From Eurosta solidaginis (Eukaryota; Arthropoda; Insecta; Diptera; Tephritidae), in contig NC_090322.1 in the NCBI RefSeq assembly GCF_040869045.1, positions 177,396,672 to 177,460,671 on the forward strand: DNA of 64,000 nt, written 5' to 3'. Within the stretch, counting starts at the first letter, position 1; every line of letters starts with the position of its first letter. Below, in pieces: positions 1 to 10,635 of the stretch. Below the pieces are notes generated by a model, which did not search any database, was not told where the DNA came from, and saw nothing but the letters and a program-made list of their open reading frames with translations. A program made the position numbers and the translations under genes.

Positions 1-3000
1 GTTTAAACAGCAAACAAAATAATAATTCGGTTTTTAAGATATTAAAGCGCAATAAATGAAAACTTTAAATAAAAAATTTTCTTAAAAAAAATCAATAAAA
101 AAAATTTTTTTTTTCTAAAATAAATACATTACAAATTCTTGGAAACAGCTTAAAAAGCAGATATACAATATCTGAGACAATAGCTCACCGTAAATCAAAA
201 CATTTTTAAATAAACAATTTTTTTTTTAATGAAATACCAAATAAAACCTTTTTTGTTTAGAAAAAATTTCAAAATCTCGATAACAGCATATAAAAGAATT
301 ATCTATCTTATCTGAGATGTTGTTCCCCTGTAAATCAAAAGTGTATTTAATTAAACAAAAATTAAAAAAAAAACAATTTTTAATAAGCAAAACTTTTTTA
401 ACAAACAATTTTTCCTTAAAAAATGTGTTCTTAAAAAAAAAAAACAAATCCATGAGAACGGAATACAAAACAACTATCTTTTTAATATCTGGGATATATG
501 CAAGTACAAAAAACTTCATGGAGTTTAATAATTAAAAAAAAAATTTTTTTTCAATAAAACAGTTTTTTTTTAATTAAATAAAAATATAAAAATTTTTGTA
601 ATTGATATTAGAGAAAAATTGTAAGTTTACAAACGGCGATGGTTACTAGGACATGTTTCTGAATTTCACTTCTTCATCAGCTAGCTTTTCGGGAGCTGAG
701 CGTTGAACTCGAATCTCCAACATTCATATCAGTGCAAAGGCAGATGCCTTTAGCTGCTGAGCCATATGAATGTTCCGTTGTTCGCTGTACAATTGGTCTC
801 TAAGGCATCTGCCTTTGCACTGATATGAATGTTGGAGATTCGAGTTCAACGCTCAGCTCCCGAAAAGCTAGCTGAAGAAGTGAAATTCAGAAACATGTCC
901 TAGTAACCATCGCCGTTTGTAAACTTACAATTTTTCTCTAATATCAATTACAAAAACCATTGTATAAAGCAATATGAGCAAAGCTCGCTAATTAAATATA
1001 TAAAAATTTTAATTTATGAAAAAATCCGCAACTTTATGCCACCTGAATAAAATTTATTATATGACTAACGAAAAAATCTCAGAATCAAAAAAATATAATT
1101 ATTATTGTTTTTTTAAATAAACTCAAATGAATATACTGAAATTTCGATGAATGTATACCCTCAAGCAATGCAAGATACCCAATTCGATAAGCACTTTATC
1201 ATGGCCTTATTACTATGCCCATTATTAAGTCTCTTCGTTGGATTTTTTCTAAAGGCATTTAGCTAGAAATGTGGGGAATGTTGAGAAAAAGTATACCCTA
1301 AAGTCTACAGTGTGTGGCAGGACGCTGTTGCTGTGGGGGCAAGGGTGTTATGTTTCTCAAGGCCTTTGGTCTGTTACGGGTGGTAGGACGCCACCTCCAA
1401 TGACATGCCAATTTTAAAAGGGCCTATAATATGTATAGACAGAAGCTGTCCCTGGTAAAACGGGTATGAGTATTATCATGCCTAAGGGCAGACCTGGCGA
1501 ATTACAGGGTATTTATAAAAGCAATAAAACAAAATATTGCAATTTTGAGAAATCAGCATCCTCGTGTTAAACAACCTTGAAAAGAAAAAAAAACAACATG
1601 TTGACTTCCTTTTCCTAGGAAAATCTCATGAATGCAATTAAAAATATACATCAATATGTATCAGTGTATGCATGTACACATATACATATGTACTCACATA
1701 CACAACTACACGCTTTGAATTTTTTGTAACACTTTCATGAATGAATACATTTGAATGAATGAAAATTGGACGCTACAAATCATGCAATTTTCCACTTGCA
1801 TAAAATAGTAATAACAGTAACAAAAGTCAACAGCACCAACTTATAAGTGGTTAGATGCACAACCGGCCATTACCGTAAGTAAAAAAAATTTAACAACAAT
1901 AACAACACTTTAATAGTATCTCAAACACTTAACAATTACAAATTTTACACGCAGCTTTTCAATTGGAAGTACATGCAGACACACATAAGGTGGTTGTATG
2001 ACCCCGTAGGGATATCGATGATGACTAGTAATCAAAGCGTGCAACACTAGGATAAGTAGTTGGATGAGAACTTGGTCTTAAATTTATTAAAATTGGAAAA
2101 TAGTGGCTATTAAAAAGTTAGTAGTTTTGTATGAAACACCATATTTCAAGCAGCGGAGTTTCAATCAGAGCTAGGAAACTAATGTTTAGAAAACGTGGAG
2201 CATTATTAATATTCTAGAAATGTGGTGCGACTACTCGCACATTTTATTGTCACTCACGTTTCGTGAGTTGCTTGCTTGCTAAAGTGATTTTTGTAGAATT
2301 TGTAGGTATTTCAAATGCTCTGAATTTTTCTTGCTGGGTACCTTTGTATGTGCGTACATACGTTAGTATAAAGTGCTTGCCTAGAAGATAAATCTATATA
2401 TTGACACGTACAGGTGCTTATAGATATCTATACGCTCATTTCGGTAGCAATGTCAAATAACAACAACACCAAAGTAATTGTTAACCAACTAACCAACATT
2501 TATCACTCCATTTCCCGAAAAAAAGAAAATGTACAACTTATATAAGGCTTATTTTATTGCATAAAAAAGCTTTCGATATGAGAGTGGCAATTCGAAAGCA
2601 GTTGAGCTGTAAGCAAAAAAAACTTCGTATTGTAGCGACCTCACAGACGCAGTGTATTCGAAATGTAGGAGCCCAGATGTGTAGCAGTATGACATAGACT
2701 TGCATAGCGAATATACGGTTAACTCATGTACAAGCATATCATTTCGGCAATGCATTATAATGCTTAGCTAGTAGTTGGACTATTCTAATTTACTATTTTT
2801 TTCGTCCCTATTAAAATACTAAAATCTAAGTAAGGTATTCACTTTCGTGATTAATTTTGTAAAAAAAAGAATGAAAATTAATAAATAAAATTTGGAATTG
2901 GCTTAACAGACAAAGTTGTTGGAAACCTAACATGAATATTCAGGCAACCTAACAGTTGGTTACTGGTCGACAAAATACCCTTATCACTTAGAATAAAGAT

Positions 3001-3236
3001 AATTTAAATTTGTTTTATTCATGACCGTTGAGGCAGCGTATAAGACTGCCTTGGGAAATAAGGCTCATCGGTAAGGCTTTATCGATCATCGAAAAAGCAC
3101 CGCTGCTCCTCATATTCATCATCGCTCACACCATTTTTGTTAGGTATGTGTGTAAATGTTAGCATGTTTGTTGTGAATTTATTGTTGTTACTCATTTAGC
3201 AACTTGTCCCACTACATAAGCGGAGTGGAACCTTAC
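1..3236 (-). other. Cyp18a1 intron 4 (partial, continues off the left edge)
   Basis: Non-coding sequence downstream of the exon 4 donor (AAG|GTAAGG on the minus strand, donor GT at 3236-3235). I searched it for the expected last P450 exon (the FxxGxRxCxG haem loop) on the minus strand and saw none, so the exon must lie left of position 1. The sequence is very AT-rich in 1-600, contains a long hairpin at 593-956, and is otherwise unremarkable unique-looking sequence with short A/T runs. The small open frames here (for example 226-519 and 2549-2755) are low-complexity or have no recognisable domain and are not called. Confidence 0.75.
593..956. repeat. Long inverted repeat with tRNA-like promoter boxes
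   Basis: Two near-identical arms (about 593-750 and 801-956) in opposite orientation flank a ~50-base spacer. Read outward from the centre, each arm carries a B-box-like GATTCGAGTTC. On the minus strand the left copy also has an A-box-like TGGCTCAGCAG about 49 bases before it. This is the spacing and order of an internal RNA polymerase III promoter. The unit could be a tRNA-derived SINE present head to head, or a fold-back MITE that captured such a sequence. The flanks share an AT-rich ~22-base similarity (571-597 and 989-1010) that could be a degraded target duplication. The hairpin is certain; the classification is not. Confidence 0.7.
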
Positions 3237-3501
3237 CTTGTTGGTGAATGGGTTGTTGCTAGCGGCACAATCGATGAACGGCGCATCGATTCCAAAATTG
3301 TCGATTCGGTCACTGGTAGAAATTGTAAATCTTCAATTGATGGCAAACGATGACGGCCAACAACCTGATCGAGTTCCTCTTGTACGCGTTTCATTTGTTC
3401 GGGATTGCGCAGCATAAATACATTTATCCAGAGTAAAGTCGTTTTGATTGTTTCCATGCCAGCGGAGAAGAGATCGATTATGACTTGCACAATTTGTTCA
3501 T
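3237..3501 (-). CDS. Cyp18a1: Cyp18a1 exon 4 (I- to K-helix)
   Basis: Acceptor CTTGCCGCAG ends at 3502; donor AAG|GTAAGG begins at 3236. The exon is 265 bases, phase 1 in and phase 2 out, covering residues 312 to ~400. It encodes the oxygen-binding I-helix motif AGMET (E328, T329) and the ExxR motif (E382, R385) and stops just after THSPTR, where the next exon should bring the beta-sheet region and haem loop. The codon split across the intron (GA|T) restores aspartate 312. Confidence 0.93.
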
Positions 3502-6500
3502 CTGCGGCAAGGAGAATGAAGAGAAGAAGGAAGGAAAGGTTATTTAGATAGGAAATCAAATAACTTTACGTTAAAAGAATATATTTTTCACAAAAAAATT
3601 CAAATTAAATTTTTTATTTTTTATTTAATAATTTGGGAAAAATTTAAACAACGTGACATCAGGACGGATAAGGCGACAGCTGTTTCGATTATACCTTGTA
3701 AATCTCTTCAATCTAATCTAAAACAACTAAGGCACGACGCGGCTGAATGCGTTTATAACACTTCAACCATCGTAGGAGTGCTGGGTCGATTTCCAATCCC
3801 GGGGGAAAAGGTTTTGAGGAGATTTACAAAGTATAATCGAAACAGCTGTTGCCGTATCCGTCCTGATTTCACGTTGTTTAAATTTTCCTCAAATTATTTT
3901 TTATTAATTATTGCTTCAATTATTAAAAATTGTTTCAAATAAATGTTTTCATACATTTAAAATCAATAAGGGCAGTCCCCATTTAAATCATACAAATAGA
4001 CTAAATTTTTTATTATTAGTATTTTTTTATTATTTAATATTTAAAAAATAAAAGTTTTCAAGCACTAGAAAATTTTCCGGAACTAGGATCAAAAATTTCT
4101 ATTTAAAATTTATTAAATTTTTTTTTTAATTTTCAACCATTAGTTCAGATTTAAAATAGGCTGTTTACATATTTTGTTTAATTTATAATTTTTTTTTTAA
4201 TTTCGTTTTAAATTGTAAACTTTTTTTTATCTATTTCACTCACCATGATTTTTGCCATCAAATAATTCTTCATCACGTCCCTCCAATTTTGCCTTCTCAA
4301 TTTCAGCCAAATAAAAGTCCACTAAATCACGTATATTTGAAGGATCGAACGTTTTCTTATGATCATCGATTACATCAAGATAGAATTTTTGCATCTCCTC
4401 ACGATTTTTGGCAATTTTTGTTTTAGCCGTTAAAATCGAGGGAAAATATTGTACTGTTGGTATATAATCAACTGTATGAATTTCACCAAATAAACGCATA
4501 CCCTCTTCGATGAGAAAATTGAAACGACGAAATTTGGGATCTTCAATGGAGAAACGTACAGACATCATAATATTACATATGACATTGCTAACGGCTACGC
4601 TAATAGCGGGTGCCATATCCATAGGTTGACCGTCAGAGACGCGTAAATTGTGTATGTATTCGTATACTTCGACCTGTTGGCGAAAGTTAATGTTGAAATT
4701 AGAGGTGTTTCAGGAAGCATAGTTTGAAATATGGCATAAAAGTGTGGAAAATGTAAGTGAATGTTATTTTTAGTACGCTAAATTTGTTTTTTTAAATATC
4801 GGTTTCAAAACTAAAAATCCTGGTTTTTATGTAGATATCACTTGCTAACGTTTGATGGAATGTAGTTGCGAATTTTTTCGCTAGCCCTGCAGTTAAGTAG
4901 TGGTTAAGGAAAATAAAAGTGGAACTTGTGTGGAGCATAATTTTGAAAATGTGATTGTAAACTGAAAACGTCTATTTGAACACCGTTTAAAACACACAAG
5001 CTAGAAAATTACTTTTGTAATATATTTGGAGTGCGTTCAAAATTTTAAACTGAGTTTCTTATTCATTGACTGTGACTCTAAGTTGCGTAAATAATTTATG
5101 AATAAAATTTCATAGACGAATATCTGAAGCATAAGCTTTTAGCTGCATTTCCTTTTAAATTATATCTAATACTGATTTAAATGATATAATCTTCGAAATT
5201 TCTGCAGAACATATGTGGAACCTATTCAAAATTGTTGTTGTAGAACTAAAACTGATTAGTTAAGCTTTAGAGTTACCCAGATAGTTTATATAAGAAAATA
5301 CTTTGAAAATGTATGTGGAACATATACATTTAAACTGAATTCATCTAAGAATTTTGTTTAATATTCAAATTACATAAGTTGCAAAATGATGTGGAATGCG
5401 TTCAATACTTTTTTTTTTAACTATTTCTTGATGAGGCGTGTTTTTGTAGGTAAAATTAAATTAAAAAAAAATTATATAAAATTATATTAAAGTATATTAA
5501 ATTATATAAAATTATATAACACTCACCATAATACGCTTCTCCATAACATGCTTGCCATTTCCCATATAAGTCATACCAAACTGACGTAGTTTTTCATGCA
5601 AAAAACGTCGCTGATCCTTCCACAGTTTGCCAGTGCTATTTATAATACCTGAATTGCAAAACAAAGAGAAGCGTAACACTAAATTAGTAAGAATAATATT
5701 TTTGAGTTAAAAGTTGGTGTTTTAGCGGATTAGTGAGATAAAATAAAATTTATTTCTCAAAATCAGTCTAATAAACTTGAGCTGTATAAATTTTCTAAAA
5801 TTGCTTGAATCAAACCTCGAGAAAATTTTATTTGTTATACTTTTATTATGATACAATTTTTATCCTGGTTTTTTTCTTTCTCAACTTCTAGATCCACAAC
5901 AAATTCCTAATTTCATTCGGTGCACTTATAACCATTTTTCGACTTATCGGGAACAATCGTGAGTAGTAAAAAAGTTCTGTTTTGATTACTGTAATAAAAA
6001 AATTATCTACGAAAAAATTTCATTGTTATTTGGCATATGCTCAGCCTCATTAATAATATCGCAAATTGGTTCTTAAAGCTGCTCATTGGCACTGATTCCA
6101 AAAAGCTGGTGCCATGGCTAGTATGAACGCAATGTGTTAGCGCAATCGCGCTAGAAAAAATTTTTGGCGCAGTTAATTAGACGCAAACAAAATTTGAGTG
6201 TCAGACTAAGCTTTTGGTAGCATTAATGCTGTTGACGCTAATGGCACCATTGAGTTGAAGTGTTTTTGAATTGCGTCAGGAGAATCTTTGGCGCGGCTTT
6301 TCAGAAGCATAAAACGAAACAAAATTTTGGTGTCAGACTTGGGTTAAGTAGTATTAGTGCTATTTGGCGCTATTGGTGCCATTGAGTTGAAGTGTTTCTC
6401 AATTGAAAGCCACATCATTAGTAATTCAGTTTTGAATCCAATGAATTTATATCCCTAACGCTCCTTTAAAAATGTCCTAAGGAGTCGTAAATGACATTTA

Positions 6501-9500
6501 TGCAGCAAGGGTTTGAAATTTTCTCTATTGATGATTACCAATAAGAAATTTGGTATAAGCATTGCTTAACGGTATTTCATATTGTATCAGTGCCACTAGA
6601 GCCGTAAAGCAATAACAATAACAATAACTCCACACACTCCACACTGCGCAGTGTTACACAGCCTTATAAAATATGCCTAAATATGACTTTAAAGGAGCGG
6701 AAAGCTTACAAAAATTGAATTCCAAAAGTGTAGCTACAAAATATTTTTTCCACGACCATTGCAAAACAAATGATGGACAAAATTTAATTTTGGAAACTTA
6801 TACAAATTGCTTTAAAAGAAAAAAAACAGTAAATTTTTTATTTACTAAAACTTTTTTAAGCTTCTCTGCAACAGTAATTGAGGTAGTCTTAAGGCGACAA
6901 AGAAAGATGTAATGAAATGTCAGCAAGGTAAAAAACTACAACAAATGAAAAGTAAATAAAATATGGAATCAAGACCAAGTGTAAAAAAAAAACAGAAAAA
7001 ACAAACAGTATAATCAAGCGAAAACGGGATATTAACATTTGCAAAGCTTGAGCATTGTCCTACTTCATATTGCAGAAGAGTTGAAAATAAATAACAATAA
7101 AGAGAGGAGAAAAAATTTACGTAGTTGGCGTGTGTGCGCGATAAAAAATTGTGAATCTTATAAAAAAGAGGCATTTTTTTTCTTATAAATAATGTAATCT
7201 TTATAACAATAAAAATTTGCCAATCTTGCTTAAGTACGTCTATAAAATAGTGTAAGCGCTTGCAAGGAATCAATACACCTGTTTCAAATTGTTTCCAAAA
7301 AAAAAATAAAAATTTTATAAAAAAAAAAAATAAAAGCACCCACTCACGGCAACAAAATGTACAACAATAATAAAGAAGACGGAAGAAAAACTGCTATATA
7401 AAAGTAAAATTAATTTAACAAGCTTAAAAGAGCAAAAAACAAAGAATGTAAACAATGTGCACATAAATTGCCGACTTCAGAAAACGTGATCACCCTAAAA
7501 GGTAAAGTAAAAAATGTTTGCGTCAAAAAGATGTAATGAACAAAAAAAAAAAAAAAAACGATTTAAAGCAGCAATTTATTGCACAAAAACCAGCAAGAAT
7601 AAAACGTGTTGCTTATCAGCTGTATGCGCTTTCGATTTTGGAAAAAAATTGCACTCCTTTTTTCGATTTTGTTTTCCTCTATTTAACATTTTGTATTGCA
7701 TTTTTTTTTTTACTTTCATTTGGGATTTTTTGAAATTTTATAATTCATTTTATTTTTATGCATTGATTAAATTTTTTTATAGTGTTGAACTTTTTTTTTG
7801 CAAATTTGTCGTCGTTGTTTACTTAATGTAGTATTCCTGATAAAAAGTTTTTTTTTTTATATTACCGACTACCATGTACGTCTGATTCATAAAATCAGTG
7901 ATCTATGTATTTATTTCTGTATTTGGGAAAATTTGAGCTGCGCAAAATTGAAATAAAATTTGTTTTCCAATTACAACATCAACGTACACAAACTGATTGC
8001 AATCACTAGAAAAGTTTGTAAGTATTACCATCGAAGTGAAAATAAATTTTTTAGTAATTAATTGCAATATTTATAAGAAACTATTGATGCCATAAAAGTC
8101 AATTTTAAATAGTTAGCAATTATGTTTGCAATCTCATTTCAGTTACAATCATATTTTTATTATTCAAAATTTATTGAAATTAGTAAAAAAAACACTGTAG
8201 TGTGGTGCAAGAATTTATATAAAGTCAAAATGAAAGTTAAAACTAAATAGTAAGCAATTATGATTGCAATCACGTTTCGGCTATATTGATGTTGTTAATT
8301 ATTCTAAATTTGTTGAAATCAGTAAAATAAGAATCAAATTACAAATTAATTCACACCTGTTTTCTTAGCCTGTTGAAAATTCTGCCAAAACAAATGATTT
8401 TGTTTTTCTTCTGATTGCAATAATAACTTTTAATCGTTGCTTTAATTCGATTTAAACCCATCTGACTAAAAACAAAAGTGCTTGGTTATAATTTAGGTTA
8501 CAATCGATTGCAATCGCTTATTATAAACTTACTTTAAATCGATTAATCGAATATCAATAATGCGTGGTCGATTTTTTTTTTTAATTTTGTGTGATTTTTT
8601 GGAGGATTTATTGAAATAAAAGTACTAATTGTAAAGAATTTTTGAGTTTTAATACACTTGTTCCTAAATAAAAAGAAATAAAATTACAAAATAAATAAAT
8701 AAATCAAATTATTTGAAAACTTTAAGAATTTTATTAATTACTAAAAAGTTGTTTCAATTACTTTTTCTTGTAAAACTTTTTTTTCTTTTTCAAAGCATAT
8801 TTAAAGTTTTGAAAATTAAAATAAAATAAAATTTTTGCATCAAATTATTTTTAAGGTCATATTTGTTTTATTTGAGTGCATTCAAAAACCACTTGAAGGC
8901 AAATGATGCACATTGAAGGAGGAAACTTTTAAGATCAAGTTTTTTTAGCAATTTAGAAATATGTGTGGAACATTTAGAAAAGTTGTGAGTTTTTATTAGC
9001 AGTTGTACAGAAAGTTAATAAATTGTTGGAAAACATTTTATTTTGAGATTCCGAAAATATAACAAATTTTAAAAATGTTAAAATTTATGTATCAATATTT
9101 TTAGAATTGTTATGTTGTTGTTTTCTAAATTCGATTCAGAAACCAGTTGAAAAAAAACGAACAAAGGATTTAATTGGAAAGTAGATATTTGGTTTTCGTT
9201 TGCGATATAAAACACAACAATAACATAAAAACATATATTTACTAACGAAATAATAGATATATTAGAAATTTTCGCACATATTAAATTATATCTTTAATAA
9301 ATATACCAGAAAATCGAAATAAAAATAATAAATAATACAAAGTTTGGCAGCTAAAAAAAGCTAAATCATTTTATGATGGTTTGTTTTTATTTATTGTCTG
9401 GTTATCTCTGTCAATAGATTTTTGCATTGAAATTTGTTTTTTTTTATTAAATTTCAGTTTTGCTTTATTTTCATTCCGGATGAATACAAATATTTTCCGT

Positions 9501-10635
9501 AAAATGCCAATTTATTATTTTTTAAAAACTTTTCACTTTCAATAAAAACCCTAAAATTTGGAAGTTCGAAAAAAAACAATTTCAGAAAATCTTTTTTTCT
9601 TTTAAAAAAATTAGGGGCAAAAACAGAAAAAAAATTCCAAAATTTTTTGTGCAATATTTTTTTTTCAGTAGCTTACACCTTCAAATAAAAATTTAAATTA
9701 AACACTTCCTTAAATTCAAAAAAAAAAAAAAACTAAGAATTTGGAAAATGAAAAATTCGTTTTGATATGAAAAAAAAAACTATAATAAAAAAGAATAACA
9801 CCAATAATAGAAAAACATCCAGCATTTTTTTATCTCAATTTTAAGGACAGCAAATATTAATTATAATAAAAAAAAAAACGGGAAATAAAATAGAGTTTTC
9901 AAAATATAAAAATTAATAAATAAATTTAAAAAAGTATCACTCAAATAGTTCGTTTGCCTTTTTTAAAAAAATTTCTGTTAACAGAAAACAAACAAAAAAA
10001 TTTTAACAGAAAATTTTTTGTTGAAATTTTGATGCAAATCTACCTCTAATCTGCCTGCAATTATTATTTTACTCGAATATTTATTCGGATTCTCTTTTAG
10101 CTATTCATTGGGAAACTTTGGTGCTGAAGTTTCAACTTTTTTACATCTTTTTTTGCTGAATTTCGAGGGAAAAATTTTTTTCCGGACTAACAACCACGTC
10201 ATTTGCTCAACCCCATTTAAACACTGCATTTTCATATTTTTGGTTTTACTCACCAAATCCATTCAGCGTTTGCATGAAGGGCGTATCCGGCCTGCCGGAG
10301 AATTCCTCACGCCTAAAACATTCACGTATCATTTTATAATCACTCATCACAACTGTTAATTGATTGCCCAGACGCGTTGAGAAGAGTGAACCATATTGCT
10401 TAGCCATCTCCATGAATTGTGTGTGCTTCTCGTGGCCCATAAAGAAAAGATAACCAATAATTGGTAAACCCCATGGACCTGGTGGTAACTGGCGTAGTTC
10501 ACGATAGCTCTTCAATAGCCATTGCAGGAAGCAAATTATGGTTAATACCGTAAAAAACACGAGCAACAAGTGCTGTAAATCATTTGTTGTACACTGACGC
10601 GTTAACAATTTAATAAAATATGAGTCTGCAATCAT
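3237..10635 (-). CDS. Cyp18a1: Cytochrome P450 18a1 (ecdysteroid 26-hydroxylase), 5' four exons
   Basis: Join of four minus-strand exons (10635-10254, 5648-5527, 4673-4244, 3501-3237), 1199 coding bases, about 400 of the family's roughly 540 residues. Visible: N-terminal membrane anchor (residues ~21-43), proline hinge PPGP (51-54), C-helix W137xxxR141, I-helix AGMET (325-329) and K-helix ExxR (E382-R385). The haem-cysteine exon is outside the window. The protein matches Drosophila Cyp18a1 along its whole visible length as I know it, including the highly conserved SDYKMIRECFRREEF and DLFSAGMETIKTT stretches. The family is a microsomal enzyme that hydroxylates ecdysone/20-hydroxyecdysone at C26 to inactivate it, and it is ecdysone-inducible. 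All introns obey GT-AG, phases are consistent, and no frameshift or stop is seen, so the gene looks functional. Confidence 0.93.
3502..4243 (-). other. Cyp18a1 intron 3
   Basis: 742 bases between GTGAGT donor (4243-4238) and CAG acceptor (3503-3502). AT-rich, and it contains the inverted-repeat element at 3628-3897. Nothing else is recognised. Confidence 0.85.
3628..3897. mobile_element. Inverted-repeat MITE-like element in intron 3
   Basis: Arms of about 85-90 bases (left ~3628-3715, right ~3808-3897) are reverse complements with few mismatches; both contain the shared block AGGACGGATA and CAGCTGTTTCGATTATA. The ends run into AT-rich sequence, so a target duplication cannot be fixed. The central ~90 bases are unique and include a CCCGGGGG run. 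It codes for nothing; by structure it is a short non-autonomous DNA transposon. The same kind of arm sequence (TTTTG(A/C)GGAGxxTAxAxxGTATAATCGA) occurs in another repeat at about 22160-22190, so this motif is widespread in the genome. Confidence 0.75.
4244..4673 (-). CDS. Cyp18a1: Cyp18a1 exon 3
   Basis: Acceptor CCAACAG ends at 4674; donor CATG|GTGAGT begins at 4243. The exon is 430 bases, phase 0 in and phase 1 out, residues 169-311. It covers the D to G helices with the conserved FRRFNFLIEEGMRLFGEIHT block. No stop codon and no frameshift. Confidence 0.93.
4674..5526 (-). other. Cyp18a1 intron 2
   Basis: 853 bases, GTGAGT donor at 5526-5521 and AG acceptor at 4675-4674. It contains several loosely similar segments built around ATGTGGAA(C/T) (near 4920, 5215, 5315, 5390), suggesting an old degenerate internal repeat. 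No coding potential. Confidence 0.85.
5527..5648 (-). CDS. Cyp18a1: Cyp18a1 exon 2 (C-helix)
   Basis: Acceptor TTGCAATTCAG ends at 5649; donor TTATG|GTGAGT begins at 5526. The exon is 122 bases, phase 1 in and phase 0 out, residues 128-168. It is too short to stand out as an open frame and was placed by continuity of the P450 between exons 1 and 3. It carries the C-helix WKDQRR (W137, R141), which contacts a haem propionate in P450s, followed by FLHEKLRQFGMTYMGNGK. Confidence 0.92.
6160..6402. repeat. Two-copy tandem duplication in intron 1
   Basis: Two diverged copies (about 6162-6262 and 6290-6402, period near 130) share TTTGGCGC, ACAAAATTT, GTGTCAGACT, GCACCATTGAGTTGAAGTGT and the order of these blocks. 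No coding frame. Probably a local duplication. Confidence 0.6.
8108..8335. repeat. Diverged tandem duplication with GATTGCAATC palindromes
   Basis: Two copies about 145 bases apart share AGCAATTATG(T/A)TTGCAATC and a downstream TTATTGAAAT(T/C)AGTAAAA block. The short palindrome ATTGCAAT recurs in the neighbourhood (near 8000, 8260, 8505). ATTGCAAT-type sites resemble C/EBP-like binding sequences, but that is only a resemblance. Confidence 0.5.
10254..10635 (-). CDS. Cyp18a1: Cyp18a1 exon 1 with start codon
   Basis: ATG at 10635-10633 in the context AACCAAAATG, a very good insect start context. The exon is 382 bases and ends GGATTTG|GTGAGT at 10254/10253. It encodes MIADSY..., then the single hydrophobic anchor (residues ~21-43, placing the enzyme on the ER membrane), the basic stop-transfer KSYRELR, the PPGP hinge and the conserved GSLFSTRLG and VVMSDYKMIRECF stretches. 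The start gives an N-terminus of the same length class as Drosophila Cyp18a1. Confidence 0.93.

Larger units (their letters stand above)
5649..10253 (-). other. Cyp18a1 intron 1 (4.6 kb)
   Basis: GTGAGT donor at 10253-10248 and CAG acceptor at 5650-5649. Very AT-rich with many homopolymer A/T runs; open frames here (e.g. 6920-7339, 7514-7831, 9454-9654) are strings of Phe/Lys from poly-T/poly-A and are not genes. Two tandem duplications are visible (6160-6402 and 8108-8335). First introns of regulated fly genes often hold enhancers, but nothing in this sequence identifies one. Confidence 0.85.

Noticed and set aside
801..880. Possible functional tRNA gene in the 593-956 hairpin
   Set aside because: A- and B-box-like motifs are present, but the D stem and acceptor stem do not pair as in a tRNA; at most it is tRNA-derived.
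6920..7831. Open frames rich in Phe and Lys within Cyp18a1 intron 1
   Set aside because: Low-complexity translations of poly-T/poly-A sequence; overlapping frames on both strands, no domain.
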